This document shows, in pieces, positions 18,712 through 32,480 of a DNA stretch of 64,000 bases (its first letter is position 1; each line of letters opens with the position of its first letter). The translations under genes and the position numbers were made by a program. The notes under the pieces were generated by a model. That model was not told where the DNA came from. It saw only the letters and a list, made by a program, of their open reading frames with translations, and did no database searches. This DNA comes from Letharia columbiana (lineage: Eukaryota > Ascomycota > Lecanoromycetes > Lecanorales > Parmeliaceae). The DNA is taken from assembly GCF_014066305.1 (NCBI RefSeq), contig NW_023501071.1, positions 310,001 through 374,000 of the forward strand, in the 5' to 3' direction.

Positions 18712-21700
18712 TAGAATAATCCGACTAAGATATATAGAATATATTTATTCTTCTTTATTGAGAGAGAGGGAATATAAAGAGTAATTTAATATAGCTATTT
18801 ATCTTTTTATTAATATTGATAATTAGAATAATAATTAGAACTATAAGCGTCTCTATTCTTCTTCTTAAAATTATAATATAAAAGAATATTCTAAATTTTA
18901 AATCTTTAAATATTATAAAAATAAAATTCTATAATTATCTCTATTTATATATTCGTCTTAACGCGTTAAATAAGCTTAATAAACGTTATATTTATCCTTC
19001 TCTCGAATTCTAATCTACTCTTCTATTTTACTCTATCTTAATTCTATTAAGTATCTTAAGTCTACCTCTATCTAATTAAACTTATTAATTATTTATAAAT
19101 AAATTCGCTTCTCGAGTTATTTTAAACCTCTTCGTTAAGATTAAATCTATTATTATTAACTCTCTCTAATTATAAGTTTATTAATTATCTCTCTATATAT
19201 TATAAAGTATTAGCGATATATCTTAATAAACTTATAAATATTAAACTTATCGAAGTACTTTTTGTAAGTTTATTATCTTCGTTAATATAATTATTATAAT
19301 TATTAATTAAATTTTTATATAAAGTATTATTAGCTCTTTTAATTTAATTCGATATATTAAGATCTTCTTTAAGATTAAGTTTAATCTATTTAAGCTCGTT
19401 TTCTTAATATTTTATATAAAGAATTATTATTAAAGTATAGAATATCGTTAATAAATAATGCTTTTAAGTATTATAATACCTTTTAGCTATTAAGAAGCAC
19501 CGCTTATATATAATAGCCCTCGTAAGAGAATAAAGAATATTATAAGCTATTCGAGCGACTATAATATATTTAGACTTTAATTTCTTCTATTACTCTAGAA
19601 TTGAGAGGTTCGCTAAATTATTAAAAGAAGCTTTATAAAGATTAGAGATAAGATTATAATTAAAATAATAATTAGAAGACTTATTATTTTATTTATATTA
19701 CTAAAACTAATTATATCTATTCTTATTATTTAAATTCTTAATCTCAAATTTTATCGCTTAATCGAGCGTATTTTTATTTAATTAATTTATTCGCTTAGCT
19801 CTTTGCAATTAACTACTTATATTAATATTTTAATAATTTTAAAATATCCTTCTAAGCGCTTTCTAGTAGATCTTCGCCTATAACTTCTTCTTAATATTAA
19901 TCTTTTAATTTAATTTCTTTAACTTTATATTATTATAATTTAGATATAAAAGTATAGCTTATTTATATAGATAGTTTAAATCTAATTAAGTTCGACTATA
20001 ATAGATAATTAATTTCTTATAAATCGTTTTAAAAGCTTTAAGAAGTTCTTTTTTTTAAGAAATCCTCTTTCTTCTTAATTTTCTAAGCTCTTTATCTATA
20101 TAATTAAATAAATAATTATAAATATTAAAGACGTAGTAAATTATAGTCTTCTTTCCTTTATTTATTAATTTTATAAATTTATAAAAAGACCTAATAAGCT
20201 AAATTAAATATTAAATCTATTAGAAATTAATTAAAAATTATTTAGATATTTAGACTATAGTTTCTATCTATAATTATTCTTTATTATTTAATCTTAAGTA
20301 AATAGCTAATCTATTCTTTAAGAAGTATATAATATTAATATAAAGAAGTAAAGCGCGAATTAATATTTAATAAATTAAATTTTAGCGAATCTTAATATTC
20401 TAAAAGAGCTTAAGAGGGCGTCTTTAATAATATTACTTCTTTTTAGAAGATTAATATTTATCTAATATTAAAATATTCTTATCTTAAAGTCGTTTAGCTT
20501 ATAGTATAAAAAAGATTTCTTTACGCTAGCCGCTAGCATTAATATATATAGCAATTTTTCAAATTTTAATATAATTAATAATATAATAACTAGAATAATA
20601 ATAAGAAATATTATATCTTTATTAAAGTTATTAATAAACTAATTATACTTATTTAAACTTAATTTTTATCTTCTTTATTATCTTAGCTTTTCTAAAATTT
20701 CTTATTTATCGAAGTAACTCTAATATTATCTAAGAGTTCTTTTAAAGCTAATTAAATAATATACGCTATATAAAAAATATATTATAAATAATTCGAGGAC
20801 TTAAATTCTCTAATATTAAGTAGATTCTCTATTACGAAAATAGAAAGATAAGTAATTAAATCTTCGAAGAGTATATTATTATTACTGGCGTTATTAGTTA
20901 TAAATCTAAGTATATAAGATTAAATCTTATATTTTACAAGAATTAGATTAATAATACTTACAAGTTTCTAGCTAATATATTTACCTTCGATATACTCAAA
21001 ATCTATAAAAATCTCATATTATTATTAATTAATATTAATAAAAAAGATTAGAATTATTATAAATAATTAGTAATTATAAGATAATTAATAATTTAAAGCT
21101 AGAGAGACTTTAATATTATCGATTAATAAATTTTTTAATAATTTCATCTCTAGCTCTATAGCTTTTCTTATTAATCGATTCTTTATAATAAATATTAATT
21201 TTAATTATATATTAAAGTCGAGATAGCGTAAAAATCGTAATATCTTAAGATTATTAGCGATTATAAATAAAATATTAGTATTTACGATTTAGAGATAAAA
21301 TTATTTCGAAAAGTCTTCGCGTATAAGCTTTCGATTTTCTAGTATTATAAGAGAATCTTAATATTATCTTTTCTAGAGTAAATAGTAAATTAGATATTCT
21401 ATTTATTATTCTATTTATTAATAATCTATATCATCTAATTTAGAAATATATCTAATTTTTATAATTATTAACTAGATTCGTTTATTATAAACTACTTAAA
21501 TTAGATTTCTTAATATATCTTTTAGACTTAATATATATTATTATATCGCTTATTTTATAATCTATAGATAGATAAATTAGAATCTTATCGTAATAATAAT
21601 AAATAATATATAGCTTCTTTAAATTAACGAGCGTATATTTATTAAATTATATCTATTTCTAGAATTTTCTAATTTCTAAGCCCTAATAAATAGATTAACG

Positions 21701-22280
21701 ATCGCTATTAGATTTAAACTAATTCTATATAGCCTATACTATCTTTATCTATTATTATATCTATTATTTCTTATTATTAATATTAAAAAGAAAATAAGAT
21801 TTATTACTATCTTTATATCGAAATATACTTATTAATATTTTATATTAAGTATCGTTAATTAAGAAAGTCGAATTTACGCTAAATAAAGGTTTAATTAATA
21901 TTATAAAATTAAGACGTTTAAAGAGAAATTAAAAGAGATATATAAACGAATAAAATATTAGAAATAAAATGAGATTAATATTTAATATATAAATCCTATC
22001 TTCTCGCTATAATAGAAACTTATATCGCTTTAATAACTTATATCGCTTTAATAATATATCGCTATATTATTTTCGATATTTTAAATTAGAGATTAATTTT
22101 TTCTAATTAGCGTTATAATTAGCGATTATATATTTAAGAATATATAATAACGCTAATATAGAATTAATATTTAATTTAATTAATTTAAAACTCTAATTAG
22201 TCTAGCTATTAACGCTTCTCTACTTAATATAATATATACTCTATTCGCTTTAATACTAGTATTTATTTATTATTATATTA
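18712..22280. other. RIP-mutated interior of the MULE-like element
   Basis: 3.6 kb of AT-rich DNA without long ORFs. The minus strand around 19000-19700 has stretches that look like former coding sequence once RIP stops are ignored, possibly transposase, but no diagnostic motif can be named. No tandem repeats of note. Confidence 0.4.
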
Positions 22281-22440
22281 TTTTAACAAGTAAAGGCCCA
22301 TGAATTAAATTCATGGAGTTGGATTTTTCTAAGTCAAATCGAATTTTAGCCCTAGCCCTAAGTCAAATCGAACTCTGATCGCTTGCTGTGCGTTTTTAAC
22401 CTACATATAGGCAAATATGTGCGAAGAGAGGCGCGCTAAG
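22281..22440 (+). repeat. Left end of an LTR-C copy with 19-bp perfect palindrome
   Basis: GTAAAGGCCCATGAATTAAATTCATGG marks the LTR-C end. The palindrome CCATGAATTAAATTCATGG is at 22298-22316. Composition turns normal from here. The word AAGTCAAATCGAA occurs twice (~22331 and ~22361). Confidence 0.55.
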
Positions 22441-23552
22441 GCCTAATTAGGAAGGTGTATTAAGTGTGAAGGATTGATCCGTAATAATTGCCCATAAAAA
22501 ACAGAGAAAGGCTACGTCCTTATGGCAAGAAGTATCGAAATATCGGAAAGAAATAGAGACAACGTGCCAATTAGTGGTGTGAATCCCACAATATCTCCTA
22601 TCGTAGTGAAATCTTTCGAATAATGAAATAGCTGTAGACATCGGACGGTTTCAATTCGTCCAAATATGTATCGTCCGATGTTCCTTCTGTAGAGGCCCAA
22701 TTGACTGTGATAGTAGATCCTCCTCTTGTGACGTTATTATAGTGATGTACCATATTAATGCAGTGGGGATGACAGGCCAAGTTGTAGTGGTGTTCTCCGC
22801 TTGCTGAGTGATGATTTGATGTGGAACCGTGGAGAGCATATGACGTGGGATCTTGGAGAGCTGAGCCGTGTTCTTGGTGCTGGGGGCCTTGTTGCCGCTT
22901 GGTTTCTCCGCAGTGTTCTCCGCATTTGCCTGTTGTAGTTCCTTCTCTTGCTCCTCAATGTAGTGGGGATAATAGGCTAAGTTGCAGTGGTGTTCTCCGC
23001 TTGCTGAGTGATGATTTGATATGGAACGGCCAAGTTGCAGTGGTGTTCTCCGCTTGCTGAGTGATGATTTGATGTGGAACCGTGGAGAGCATATGACGTG
23101 GGATCTTGGAGAGCTGAGCCGTGTTCTTGACGATGGTGGCCTTGTTGCCGCTTGGTTTCTCCGCAGTGTTCTCCGCATTTGCCTGTTGTAGTTCCTCCTC
23201 TTACTCCTCAATGCAGTGGGGATGACAGGCCAAGTTACAGTGGTGTTCTCCGCTTGCTGAGTGATGATTTGATGTGGAATCGTGGAGAGCATATGACGTG
23301 GGATCTTGGAGAGCTGAGCCGTGTTCTTGACGATGGTGGCCTTGTTGCCGCTTGGTTTCTCCGCAGTGTTCTCCGCATTTGCCTGTTGTAGTTCCTCCTC
23401 TTACTCCTCAATGCAGTGGGGATGACAGGCTAAGTTATAGTGGTGTTCTCCGCTTGCTGAGTGATGATTTGATGTGGAACGGCCAAGTTGCAGTGGTGTT
23501 CTCCGCTTGCTGAGTGATGATTTGATATAGAACCGTGGAGAGCATATGACGT
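22441..23552 (-). mobile_element. Second copy of the Gln-rich-ORF element, 5' truncated, internally amplified
   Basis: The minus strand carries the C-terminal words of the 2557-3282 protein (GRYIFGRIETVRCL, LFERFHYDRRYCGIHTTN) and its middle (NAENTAEKPSGNKAPS, NTAQLSKIPRHM), now in several frames. The interior is tandemly repeated (22755-23550). The 5' end is cut at the border with repeat B (23552/23553), at a point equivalent to ~2790 in the first copy. At the 3' end, TATTACGG (minus, ~22478) may be the mutated LTR start TGTCACGG, but beyond it the LTR does not match. The ORFs are fragmentary, so no functional protein is expected. Confidence 0.65.
22755..23550 (-). repeat. Higher-order tandem repeat, 200-bp and ~52-bp units
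   Basis: TGTTCTCCGCTTGCTGAGTG recurs at 22791, 22991, 23043, 23243, 23443 and 23497, giving spacings 200, 52, 200, 200 and 54. The 200-bp unit contains GAGAGCATATGACGTGGGAT and GTTTCTCCGCAGTGTTCTCC. The short unit lacks the middle. 200 and 52 are not multiples of three, so amplification broke the frame. Confidence 0.85.
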
Positions 23553-24244
23553 CCGGACGCGTTTGGTGTGACTACAATATTTGAATGTCAGTTTAATTCA
23601 TCTATCGCTGGCTTGGGAGGAGTATGTAGGGGAGGACGTATCCGTTCGGGCTCTTTTTGAGGGCCTTCCAACGCGTTTATGAGCAGTAGTAGGTAGCTGT
23701 TAGGCTCACTTGCGGCCTTTGATTGCTAGCAGTAGCGGATTCGTCGAGGGGGTGGCCTGGGGGCGTCAGTAAGGGGCTCTAATTGGGCGAGGGGTACCGA
23801 AGACGATTGTGTTTATATTGGTAGAATTGGTAGAATTGATAGAATTGGTAGAATTGGTAGAATAATGAAAGAATAACAAATAGGTGGAAGGATTATTATC
23901 CGATCCCGGACGCGTCTGGTGTGACTACCATGACTACCATATTTGAATGTTCATTTAATTCACCAATAGTAGGCCAAACTTTATAATTTTTACAGCGTTA
24001 GAAAGCGCAAACTGAGCTCTATAATTTACGAAATTATGAAGAAATAGCATCCGTAGGGAGCTGGTTATTTCAAAGTGTAAAACTTCTACATACAAATTTT
24101 TGATGAGGGAGGCGCGGGAGGGCTATCGGGCTGACTCAGCCGGTCTAACCAAAAAGCGTATAGGACCCGAATTTATGATTGGCTGCATATACAAATTCAA
24201 GGTTTCCAAGCTCAGCCCTACCTTATTCTATTATATATACTAAT
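23553..24244 (+). repeat. Repeat B, unmutated reference copy
   Basis: ~690 bp. Starts CCGGACGCGTTTGGTGTGAC, has ~5 TTGGTAGAA units near 23820-23865 and a second CCGGACGCGTCTGGTGTGAC block at ~23907, and ends TTCTATTATATATACTAAT. Comparison with 1-714 gives a direct list of RIP changes. No ORF of note. Composition becomes AT-rich immediately after. Confidence 0.75.
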
Positions 24245-27200
24245 TATTAAAATTAGAGATTATATCTATTTAATTAATATTCTAATCGCTAATTATATTA
24301 ATAAGAGTATATATTAATATTTTAAAATTATTAAATTAAATTTATTAGATATTAATATAGAATTAAAATTTAATTTAAACGCTTTAATAATTTAATTAGC
24401 TAAACTAGTTATTATCTAAATCTTTTATATATAAAAATTAAACCTTTCGCTACGCTAAGATTATTCTTAAATCTTAAAATCTTTCTTATTAATATAACTC
24501 TCTTTTATTTAAATAATATTATAATATCTTTTACTCGAGCGTTAAAATATTAGAGTATCGCGTTCTTCGCTTTTAATTAAGCGATATCGTCTTTAAGTCG
24601 ATATCTTTAATCTTATAAAAACGATAATTAATTCGTTATAGGCGAAGGAAAAAAAGAAATAATATTTTCTTCTATCTTTATAATAGAAGAAAAGAAGAGA
24701 GTAAATAAATTAATTATAAGCTATACGCGACTCGATATCTAAGAATAACGAATTAATAAAGTTATAATATTAAAATAAAGAGCTCTTTTTATAACTAATA
24801 AATATAAGATTAAATAGAAATTAATTAGATTAATAAGATTATCTTTAGTAGATATACCGCGTATATAAAGAATATCGGAATATATAAAATATATACGGAA
24901 TATGAGAGAGGGTGTATATATGCAGCTGTAAATATCTAAAGTATATTTAAAATATAAAAAGAAGCGCTTATATATAACTCTACGATATATATTAGTAAAA
25001 AAAAAGTTAATTTCTTTTTTTAGTTAGCTTTCTAATTAATATTTAAACTTAATCTATCTTTAAATAGTATTTTATTTTAATAAGATTTTAGTTATATAAT
25101 ATTAGTTAGCTCGATAACGAATACTTAATATTATTCTTTTCTAATTCACTCTCTTCTTTTTTAAAAATTCTTTTTATTATTATAGTAATTATATTATAAT
25201 ACGCTCGTTTATTATAATACTATCTATATCTAAAGAAAATAAAATTATTTTCTCTATACTCTATAATTAAATTAAATTAATAATATTATTTTTATAAAGT
25301 AAATATATATCTAATAGCGCTATATCTCTTAATACGATAATTAATTATAATATTAAATATAATTCGTTAATATATAGTATTATTATTTATTAAAATTATT
25401 AACTTAATAATCGCGAAAGCTTAGAAAATTCTTAATAATTTATTAACTACTAATTTAAATTTATTTAAATTATCGAAGTAAAGTAAAGATAAAACTTCGC
25501 GAAGGCGAAGATTAGAAGATTATACGCGAAGTTTAAAAAGTATAGCTATAAATAAGAAAAGTACGTAATTATATTAATTATATATATCTAAATTAAATAA
25601 TAAATTAATTATATATATTAATTATATTATTACTAATTAGACTTTAAAGTCTATATATTAAAGAAAATTCGCGGATAGTAGAGATTAACGAATTTAATTA
25701 TTTCTTAGATCGCATTTACTTAAGTAATAAAGAAGATCTTAATTTATATAACTCCAAAATCGATTAATTCGCTTCGAATTTAAATCTCTATATTATAAGT
25801 ACTTTAAGAAGCTATAAAGATAAAATTAGTAAGCGATTTTAATAATATAACTTATTCTTTAGTAATTATAAATAAAGAAAATTACTAATTAATATCTAGC
25901 GATTTAATTATATATATTTTATATAAAAAGAATTATTTTATAATTAAAAGATATATAGCTTTTTAGATAATTATAATAAGATATAAATTTATAAATAATA
26001 ATATAGTATTATTAAAATCTAGACGTAATTTTTACGAAAAGAAAATATATAATAAATAAAAGAAAAACTATTCTAAGTTGAGAATAAGATATTCTAATTA
26101 TTATTCTACTTATTACGCTTAATTAATAATATTTAACTATTATACTTAATCTAATAACTTTATATATTTTATATTTATAGAATAAAACTTCTTAAATCGA
26201 TTTAAATATAGATATACGCTTATAAAAATGTTACTACTCCAGTAAAAGAGGCTTCTTATTCTAAAATCTATATTAAATCGAAGGTTATATCCCTACGCTC
26301 AATAGCTTTAATTTCTATAGTTACTATTAATATCGTAATTAAATTTATATAGTAATAGCACGCCTTTCTTATTAGCGGGTATCTCTACGTTTAATAACTT
26401 TAATTTTTATAATTACTATTAATATCGCGACTAAATTCGTATAATAATAGTATATCTTTTTTATTAATAGATATCTCTATATCCGATAACTTTAGTTTCT
26501 ATAATTACTACTAATATCGCGATCAAATTCATATAATAATAGTACGCCTTTTTTATTAGTAAGTATCTCTATATTCGATAGCTTTAGTTTCTATAATTAC
26601 TACTAATATCGCGACTAAATTCGTATAATAATAATACGCCTTTCTTATTAATAAGTATATTAATAATTATAAATAGCTAAAATATAATAGAAAATAGTAG
26701 GCGACTCTTAGCAATATCCGATTTTAAATCTATAGCTTCTTTATCTTATCTAAGAGTAAAGATATTTATATCTAGAATTTAAAGTAAGTATATTCTAATA
26801 TATAGTTATTAAATATCTAGATATAAATCTTCTAGTTAAAAAATTAGTTTTTTTAGAGTTAATTAATATAATTATAATAATAATTAGAAATATAATTATT
26901 ATATTATATAGCGTTATTTAATAGATTAAATTTAATAGACTTCGCTAGTATAACGCTAGATAGAGTTTAAAATATTAAAGCTATAAGTAGAAATTCTCTC
27001 TTTCTTTCTTTCTTAATATCTTAAATATTTTCTCTCACTAATATTTTATATTATAATTATTTTATCTTATTCGCCTTAATCTAACTTAATAATAATATAT
27101 TATTAACAATTATTAATCTCGATAGCGATTCTATTATATTATTATTATATAGAAATAGCGATATCGATCTATATATTAAGTCGGCTTATTTAAAAGATAA

Positions 27201-30200
27201 TATAGATCTTAATAATCTTCTTAACGATATAAATAATTAGTTAAATAATTACTCGTTTAATCTTTATATTAGAACTTTAAATTAAAAGAAAATCTTAAAG
27301 TCTTCTAATTATAAAAAGATAATCGCGAAAAAAATCGAATAGAATAAGCCTTTAATTATTCGCGCTTTTAATATAAAGATTATAAGAAAGAGTATTTCGA
27401 GATCTTTATTTATAAAGATTAAAAATCGATATTAAAAGTAAGAAAGTAAGTATAGTAATATAATATTTTATTAAATAATATATATATATAATTAATAATA
27501 ATTTAGCTATTACTTTACGAAAGATTAAAAGATATTAGAAATTAACTAATTTACTTCTTTTAAAAAGACCTTTCACTTATATAATACGGGAGATTATTAA
27601 TACGATATTATTATCTTATCGTACTATACGAATTTAAGTTTCTATATTAAATATATTATAAGAAGCTATTAAAGCGACTCTAATATTAAAATTTCATCGT
27701 ATATTAGCTTTTTATTAAGTTATTATTCTATTAATAAATTATATAATTAATAACCTCTACGCTATTTATAATAAAAGAATTATATTAATAATTAAAGATA
27801 TAAAGCTTATATAAATAATACGTCGATATATAATAAGAGAAAGTATATAAAAAATGAGAATAAGATAATTAAAAGTGCTTTACTTAGATAGAAGAGGGTT
27901 AAGATACTTAATATAAAATAGAATTCTAATTATCTTTCTAATTACCGAAAAATATATAAATTTATTATTCTAATAACGATCTCTTTATATTCCCTTTATT
28001 AGCGAGAACTTCTTATTCGAATAAATATATAGCTAATAATTTTAATACGAAATATAAGATCTCGAATTTTTAGATCTTAAAGTATCGTAAATTAAATAAT
28101 AGTTATAAATAATCTTAGTATAAACTAAATTAGAAGTAAGAATCTAAATATAATTTATATTATTAATAAGGAAATTACTAAGAAAAAGATAGTACTTAGC
28201 GTTAATCTATATAAATAAGATATAATTAAACTATAAAACGCGTCTATAGATTAAATAAGAATTCGAATAACTTATAAATATAGATTTTTTCTATAAAAGC
28301 TTATTAAGATAATCTACGAGAGTATAAAATCTCTATTATCTCTACGTTCTTATATCGTCGATAGCTTTATCTATAAAGATATTTAATAAAATAAAAATAC
28401 CGAGATTAAAGATCGATCGATAAAAATTTCTTTCTAATTCGTAAAAGTACGCTTAAAACTTAATTGAATATCGAAAATTAGAGATTTATACTTAATTACT
28501 ACGAAGTATTATTTCAGCTCTACGCGAAATCTAAGATTTAAGATTTAGATTATAGAATTAACTACGTTTATTACGCGTATAAGAGAGGGAAGAAGTATTA
28601 AATATAAGTAAGTAAAGGGACACTTAAGGCGTAATAGTAATTACTTTAAAAGAGGGTCTTAAGCGACGATATTAATTGCGTATATATATTAAAAGTATAA
28701 AATAAGATCTCGAATTCTTAAATCTTAAAGTATTATAAGTTAAATAATAATTATAAACAAACTTAATACGAATTAGATTAGAAGTAAGAATTTAATATAA
28801 TAGTAAAAGTTTAAGGCGTTATTTATAAGATCGAAGAAGAAAAAGTTAAAAAGTTAAAAAAGAAAGATAAGAGTAAATTTAATAGAAATATTAAAGCTAA
28901 TAAGAAGAAAGATTCGAAGAAAAATATATATCTAACGAATATAGATATCTAAGATATAAATCTTAATCGAGAAGTACTATTTATTTCTAGATATACTTAT
29001 AAGTAGAAAGCACTCGCCGCATAAAAAAGATACTATAGTCGAAAAAAACTATATCTTAAAATCGATTATAACTCTTAATAGAAATATTAAAGAGGCTTAT
29101 AAGATAGATAACGTAAACGATTGAAAACTTAATGGTATAAAGTTATCGCTTCGCTATTATTAATAGCTTTTATAAAGAATTAAGAGATTAGCGGCGAAGA
29201 GTTATTAAATAATATATTAGTAAATCTACTACCTCTTAATTATCTTAAAAAAGATTTATAGACTCTAAGAATTAGCGTTCGATATAAAAGAAAAGAATTT
29301 ATATTATAGAATTCTAAATATCTTTTTAATTAATAGATAGCGAAATCTATTATAATCTCTTCTTTTAAACTCTTATATCTAAGTATTTATATCTCGATAA
29401 TAAAAATAAAAAGCGATTCGAAATCTTATTATTATAGTTATTAATTATTATTTAAAAAGCCTCTTCTACTTTATTATTATCTTTATCTAACTTTTATTTA
29501 TTTAGCGTATAATTATAATTCTTTAACTACTATTTAGCCGAGCCTAATAAATCTAGAAAATTATTATTATTTATATTAAATTACTATACTATTAAATTCC
29601 TTTATACTACGCGCTCGATCTTATTAAAATAAATATATAAAGATAATAAGTCGAATTTTAATTAATTAGTCTAGGTAATTTTTAGTATACTTTTATTAAA
29701 GAGAGAGTAATAAATAAAAAGAGTATTTACTATAGAATTCGTCTATATATAATTATATATTTTTTTAATCTAAAAATTATAAGTTAATAATTTTATATAC
29801 GCGAGAAATAATAATAATATATCTTATAATCGATTTTAGAAGAATAGTTCTATATCGTAAAACCTCTATACTTATATTTTTTAATTATATAATAAGATTC
29901 GTAGTTATAAGAGTTAATATACGTTATTTTCGCTTATAGAGACTAATAAGTCCTTTACTAAAACTTTTAAATTATTATAAAAATAAAAAGTAATCTCTAT
30001 TTATAAGATTACTCGATTATATTAAATAATCTAATTAATAACTTTAAGTCATTTCCTAATAATATACTTATCTCTTATTCTTTCTCTTTTTTTATTTATC
30101 TTAGAATTACGAGATAGATAAGATTATTTAATATTTCCTCCTCTATTAAATTTTCCCATTATAAATTTATACTCTTATTATTATTAATAGCGCTTTTTTA

Positions 30201-31190
30201 TTCTTAATTATTTAGACTTAATTATATAGCTAATATAGATATATACTTTCCCTTTAAAATACTAAATAAAAAAATTATATATATTAATATCTAATAATAC
30301 TATAATATAGTCGGTCTTATTATTTATAGAAGTATATATCTTTAACCTCTTATAATATCTTTTTCTACTCCTCTAAACTTACGCTTTTAAATCTATTTAT
30401 ATTTTTAACTTTATCTCTTATAATTAATATCATATTAAGATTAATAATAAATAACTTTTATAAGTAAGCTTTAAGTAAGTTATATACTTTAAGAGTTATC
30501 GTATATCGACGAGATTTAATAATATAAGAATTCTATAAGAGCTCTTCTACCGCTTTATACTTATAATTTTTAATATTAATTAAATAATTATAGAATTTTA
30601 ATAGCGGTAAAAATAAGAAGAATTTAGTTAAAAGATTATTATTGCGAAGTATTCGCTAAAGATTATTTATATCGTCCACTTCTATATATATAATTAAAAT
30701 TATAAATTTAATTTCACTTTATAATAATAAAGAATCTTATCTTTTACTTTTAATAATAGATTATTTATAATTCTATTATTATTTATCTTCTCGCTATATA
30801 AAATTACTATTATATTAATTTTATAATATATATATTCACTAGACCTATAAACGATAGTATTTAAAAGATACTCTACGAAAAGAAAATAAAATATAACTTC
30901 TAAATATCTTTCTAATTATCTTTCTAATTATTATAATATTATAATAAATAAAAAAAAAAAAAAAAAAGAAAGAAGTAGTATATAAAAAGCTTATCGTTCT
31001 TATTTTAATTCGTAGTACTCGCGTAAAACTTAAGATAATAATTAATATTATAAAATTATAAGATTTTTAGATAAAGAAGAATAAAATAGATATAATAAAA
31101 AACTTAAAAAAGAATTTAAGTTTAAATCTTAAAAAAGTTCGCGAGCTTAATTATATACTAATAAGTTAGTTAGCGATTAGTAATTAATTC
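24245..31190. other. RIP-mutated DNA, unassigned transposon remains
   Basis: 7 kb without an ORF above background. Contains a 92-bp tandem repeat (26290-26660) and a ~105-bp direct repeat (AAGATCTCGAATT..., ~28055-28160 and ~28700-28806). A Lys-rich stretch near 28800-28930 suggests former coding sequence on the plus strand. A 17-base A-rich run lies near 30950-30966. I could not place it in a transposon class. Confidence 0.4.
26290..26660 (+). repeat. 92-bp tandem repeat, four units
   Basis: GATAACTTTAGTTTCTATAA-type words begin at ~26302, 26394, 26486 and 26578. Each unit also carries ACTAATATCGCGA, TAATAGTACGCCTTTCTTAT and TATCTCTA. Less mutated than its surroundings (several CGC, CGCGA, CGGG). 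Confidence 0.8.
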
Positions 31191-31662
31191 TACTAGTATA
31201 TATAATAGAATAAAATAAAGCTAAACTTAAAAATCTTAAATTTATATATATAATTAATTATAAATTTAGAATTACTACGCTTTTTAATTAGATCAACTAA
31301 CTTATCGCGAATAAATAAATTAGTATTTATAACTATAAAAAAAATGTAACCGAATAACCCTAATTAAAAAATAGATATACATTATTTAATTTTAGAATAA
31401 CTTTTTTATTTTCTATTAAAATTTTAAGATTTCTTTCTAAAATTATAAAACGAAATAAGAACTTTTAAATAAAAAAAGAATTTCTAAATTTAGTCTAATA
31501 ATTAATAAAGTATAAGAAATTTAAATATCGCTTATTAAAGTTCGCTCGACAGCCGAATAGCTCGCTTACTAAAGTTCGCTTATTAAAGATCGCTTATCTA
31601 TTTACTCGATAGTCTTAATTAAAAAATTAATTATAAAATTAATTTATAAACCTTTACTCGTA
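31191..31662 (-). mobile_element. LTR-C copy, inverted, RIP-mutated
   Basis: On the minus strand it starts TACGAGTAAAGGTTTATAAA and ends ACTATTATATATACTAGTA, matching 1149-1590 throughout, including AATAGAAAATAAAAAAGTTATT. It has an extra ~30 bp with a duplicated TAATAAGCGAACTTT word. No target duplication found, so it may be one end of a larger or rearranged element. Confidence 0.6.
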
Positions 31663-31674
31663 AAAAATATAATA

Positions 31675-32480
31675 TCTTATAGATTTTAATAGAATCTTTC
31701 ATTTTTTAAGATAATAATAGAAATCTATTATTAAATATAATACTTATTAATTAAATAAGAAAATAAGATATTTAAATTATACTTATAATACTTATAATTT
31801 CATAATAATAGATTTTTTTATAATTTAATAGAATATAATTTTTAATATAATATAATTTTCTAAAAATATAAATTAAATATTTTATATAGTATTAATTATA
31901 AAGATAATTAGAATTCTAAGTCGAATACGAATTTAAGATTAATATAATAAATAAATATCTAATAGATTTTAATTAAAATCTTTTATTTTCTAAGATAATA
32001 ATAAGAATCTATTATATAAATATAGTATTTATTAATTAAATAAGTAAGTATAATAAATATATTTCTATATTAAAACTATTATTATAATATAGATAATTTT
32101 ATAATAATAGCTTATTTTTATTTTTTAATATAATATAATTTTTTAGAATTATAAATTAATAATCTTATATAATATTAATTATAAAGATAATTAAAATTCT
32201 AAATTGAGAATTAATATAATAATTAAATATATATAGACTTTAATAAAATCTTTTATTTTTTAAGATAATAATAAGAATCTATAAAAATATATAATTATTA
32301 ATAATTAGATAAGAAAATATAATATCTATTTATATTAAAACTATAATTATAATATAAATAATTTTATAATAATAAAAAATATTAATTCTTTAATATAATA
32401 TAAATCTTTTAAATTATAAATTAAATATATTATATAATATTAATTTTAAAGATAACTAGAATTCGAAGTAGAATATAATC
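31675..32480 (+). repeat. Three-unit tandem repeat, ~255-290 bp period
   Basis: TTTTAATAGAATCTTTCATT..AAGATAATAATA words begin near 31684, 31977 and 32231. Each unit ends in AATTATAAAGATAATTAGAATTC. Non-coding and very AT-rich. Confidence 0.7.

Noticed and set aside
26290..26660. CRISPR-like array
   Set aside because: The 92-bp units are whole-unit tandem repeats without distinct spacers, in a eukaryotic transposon context.
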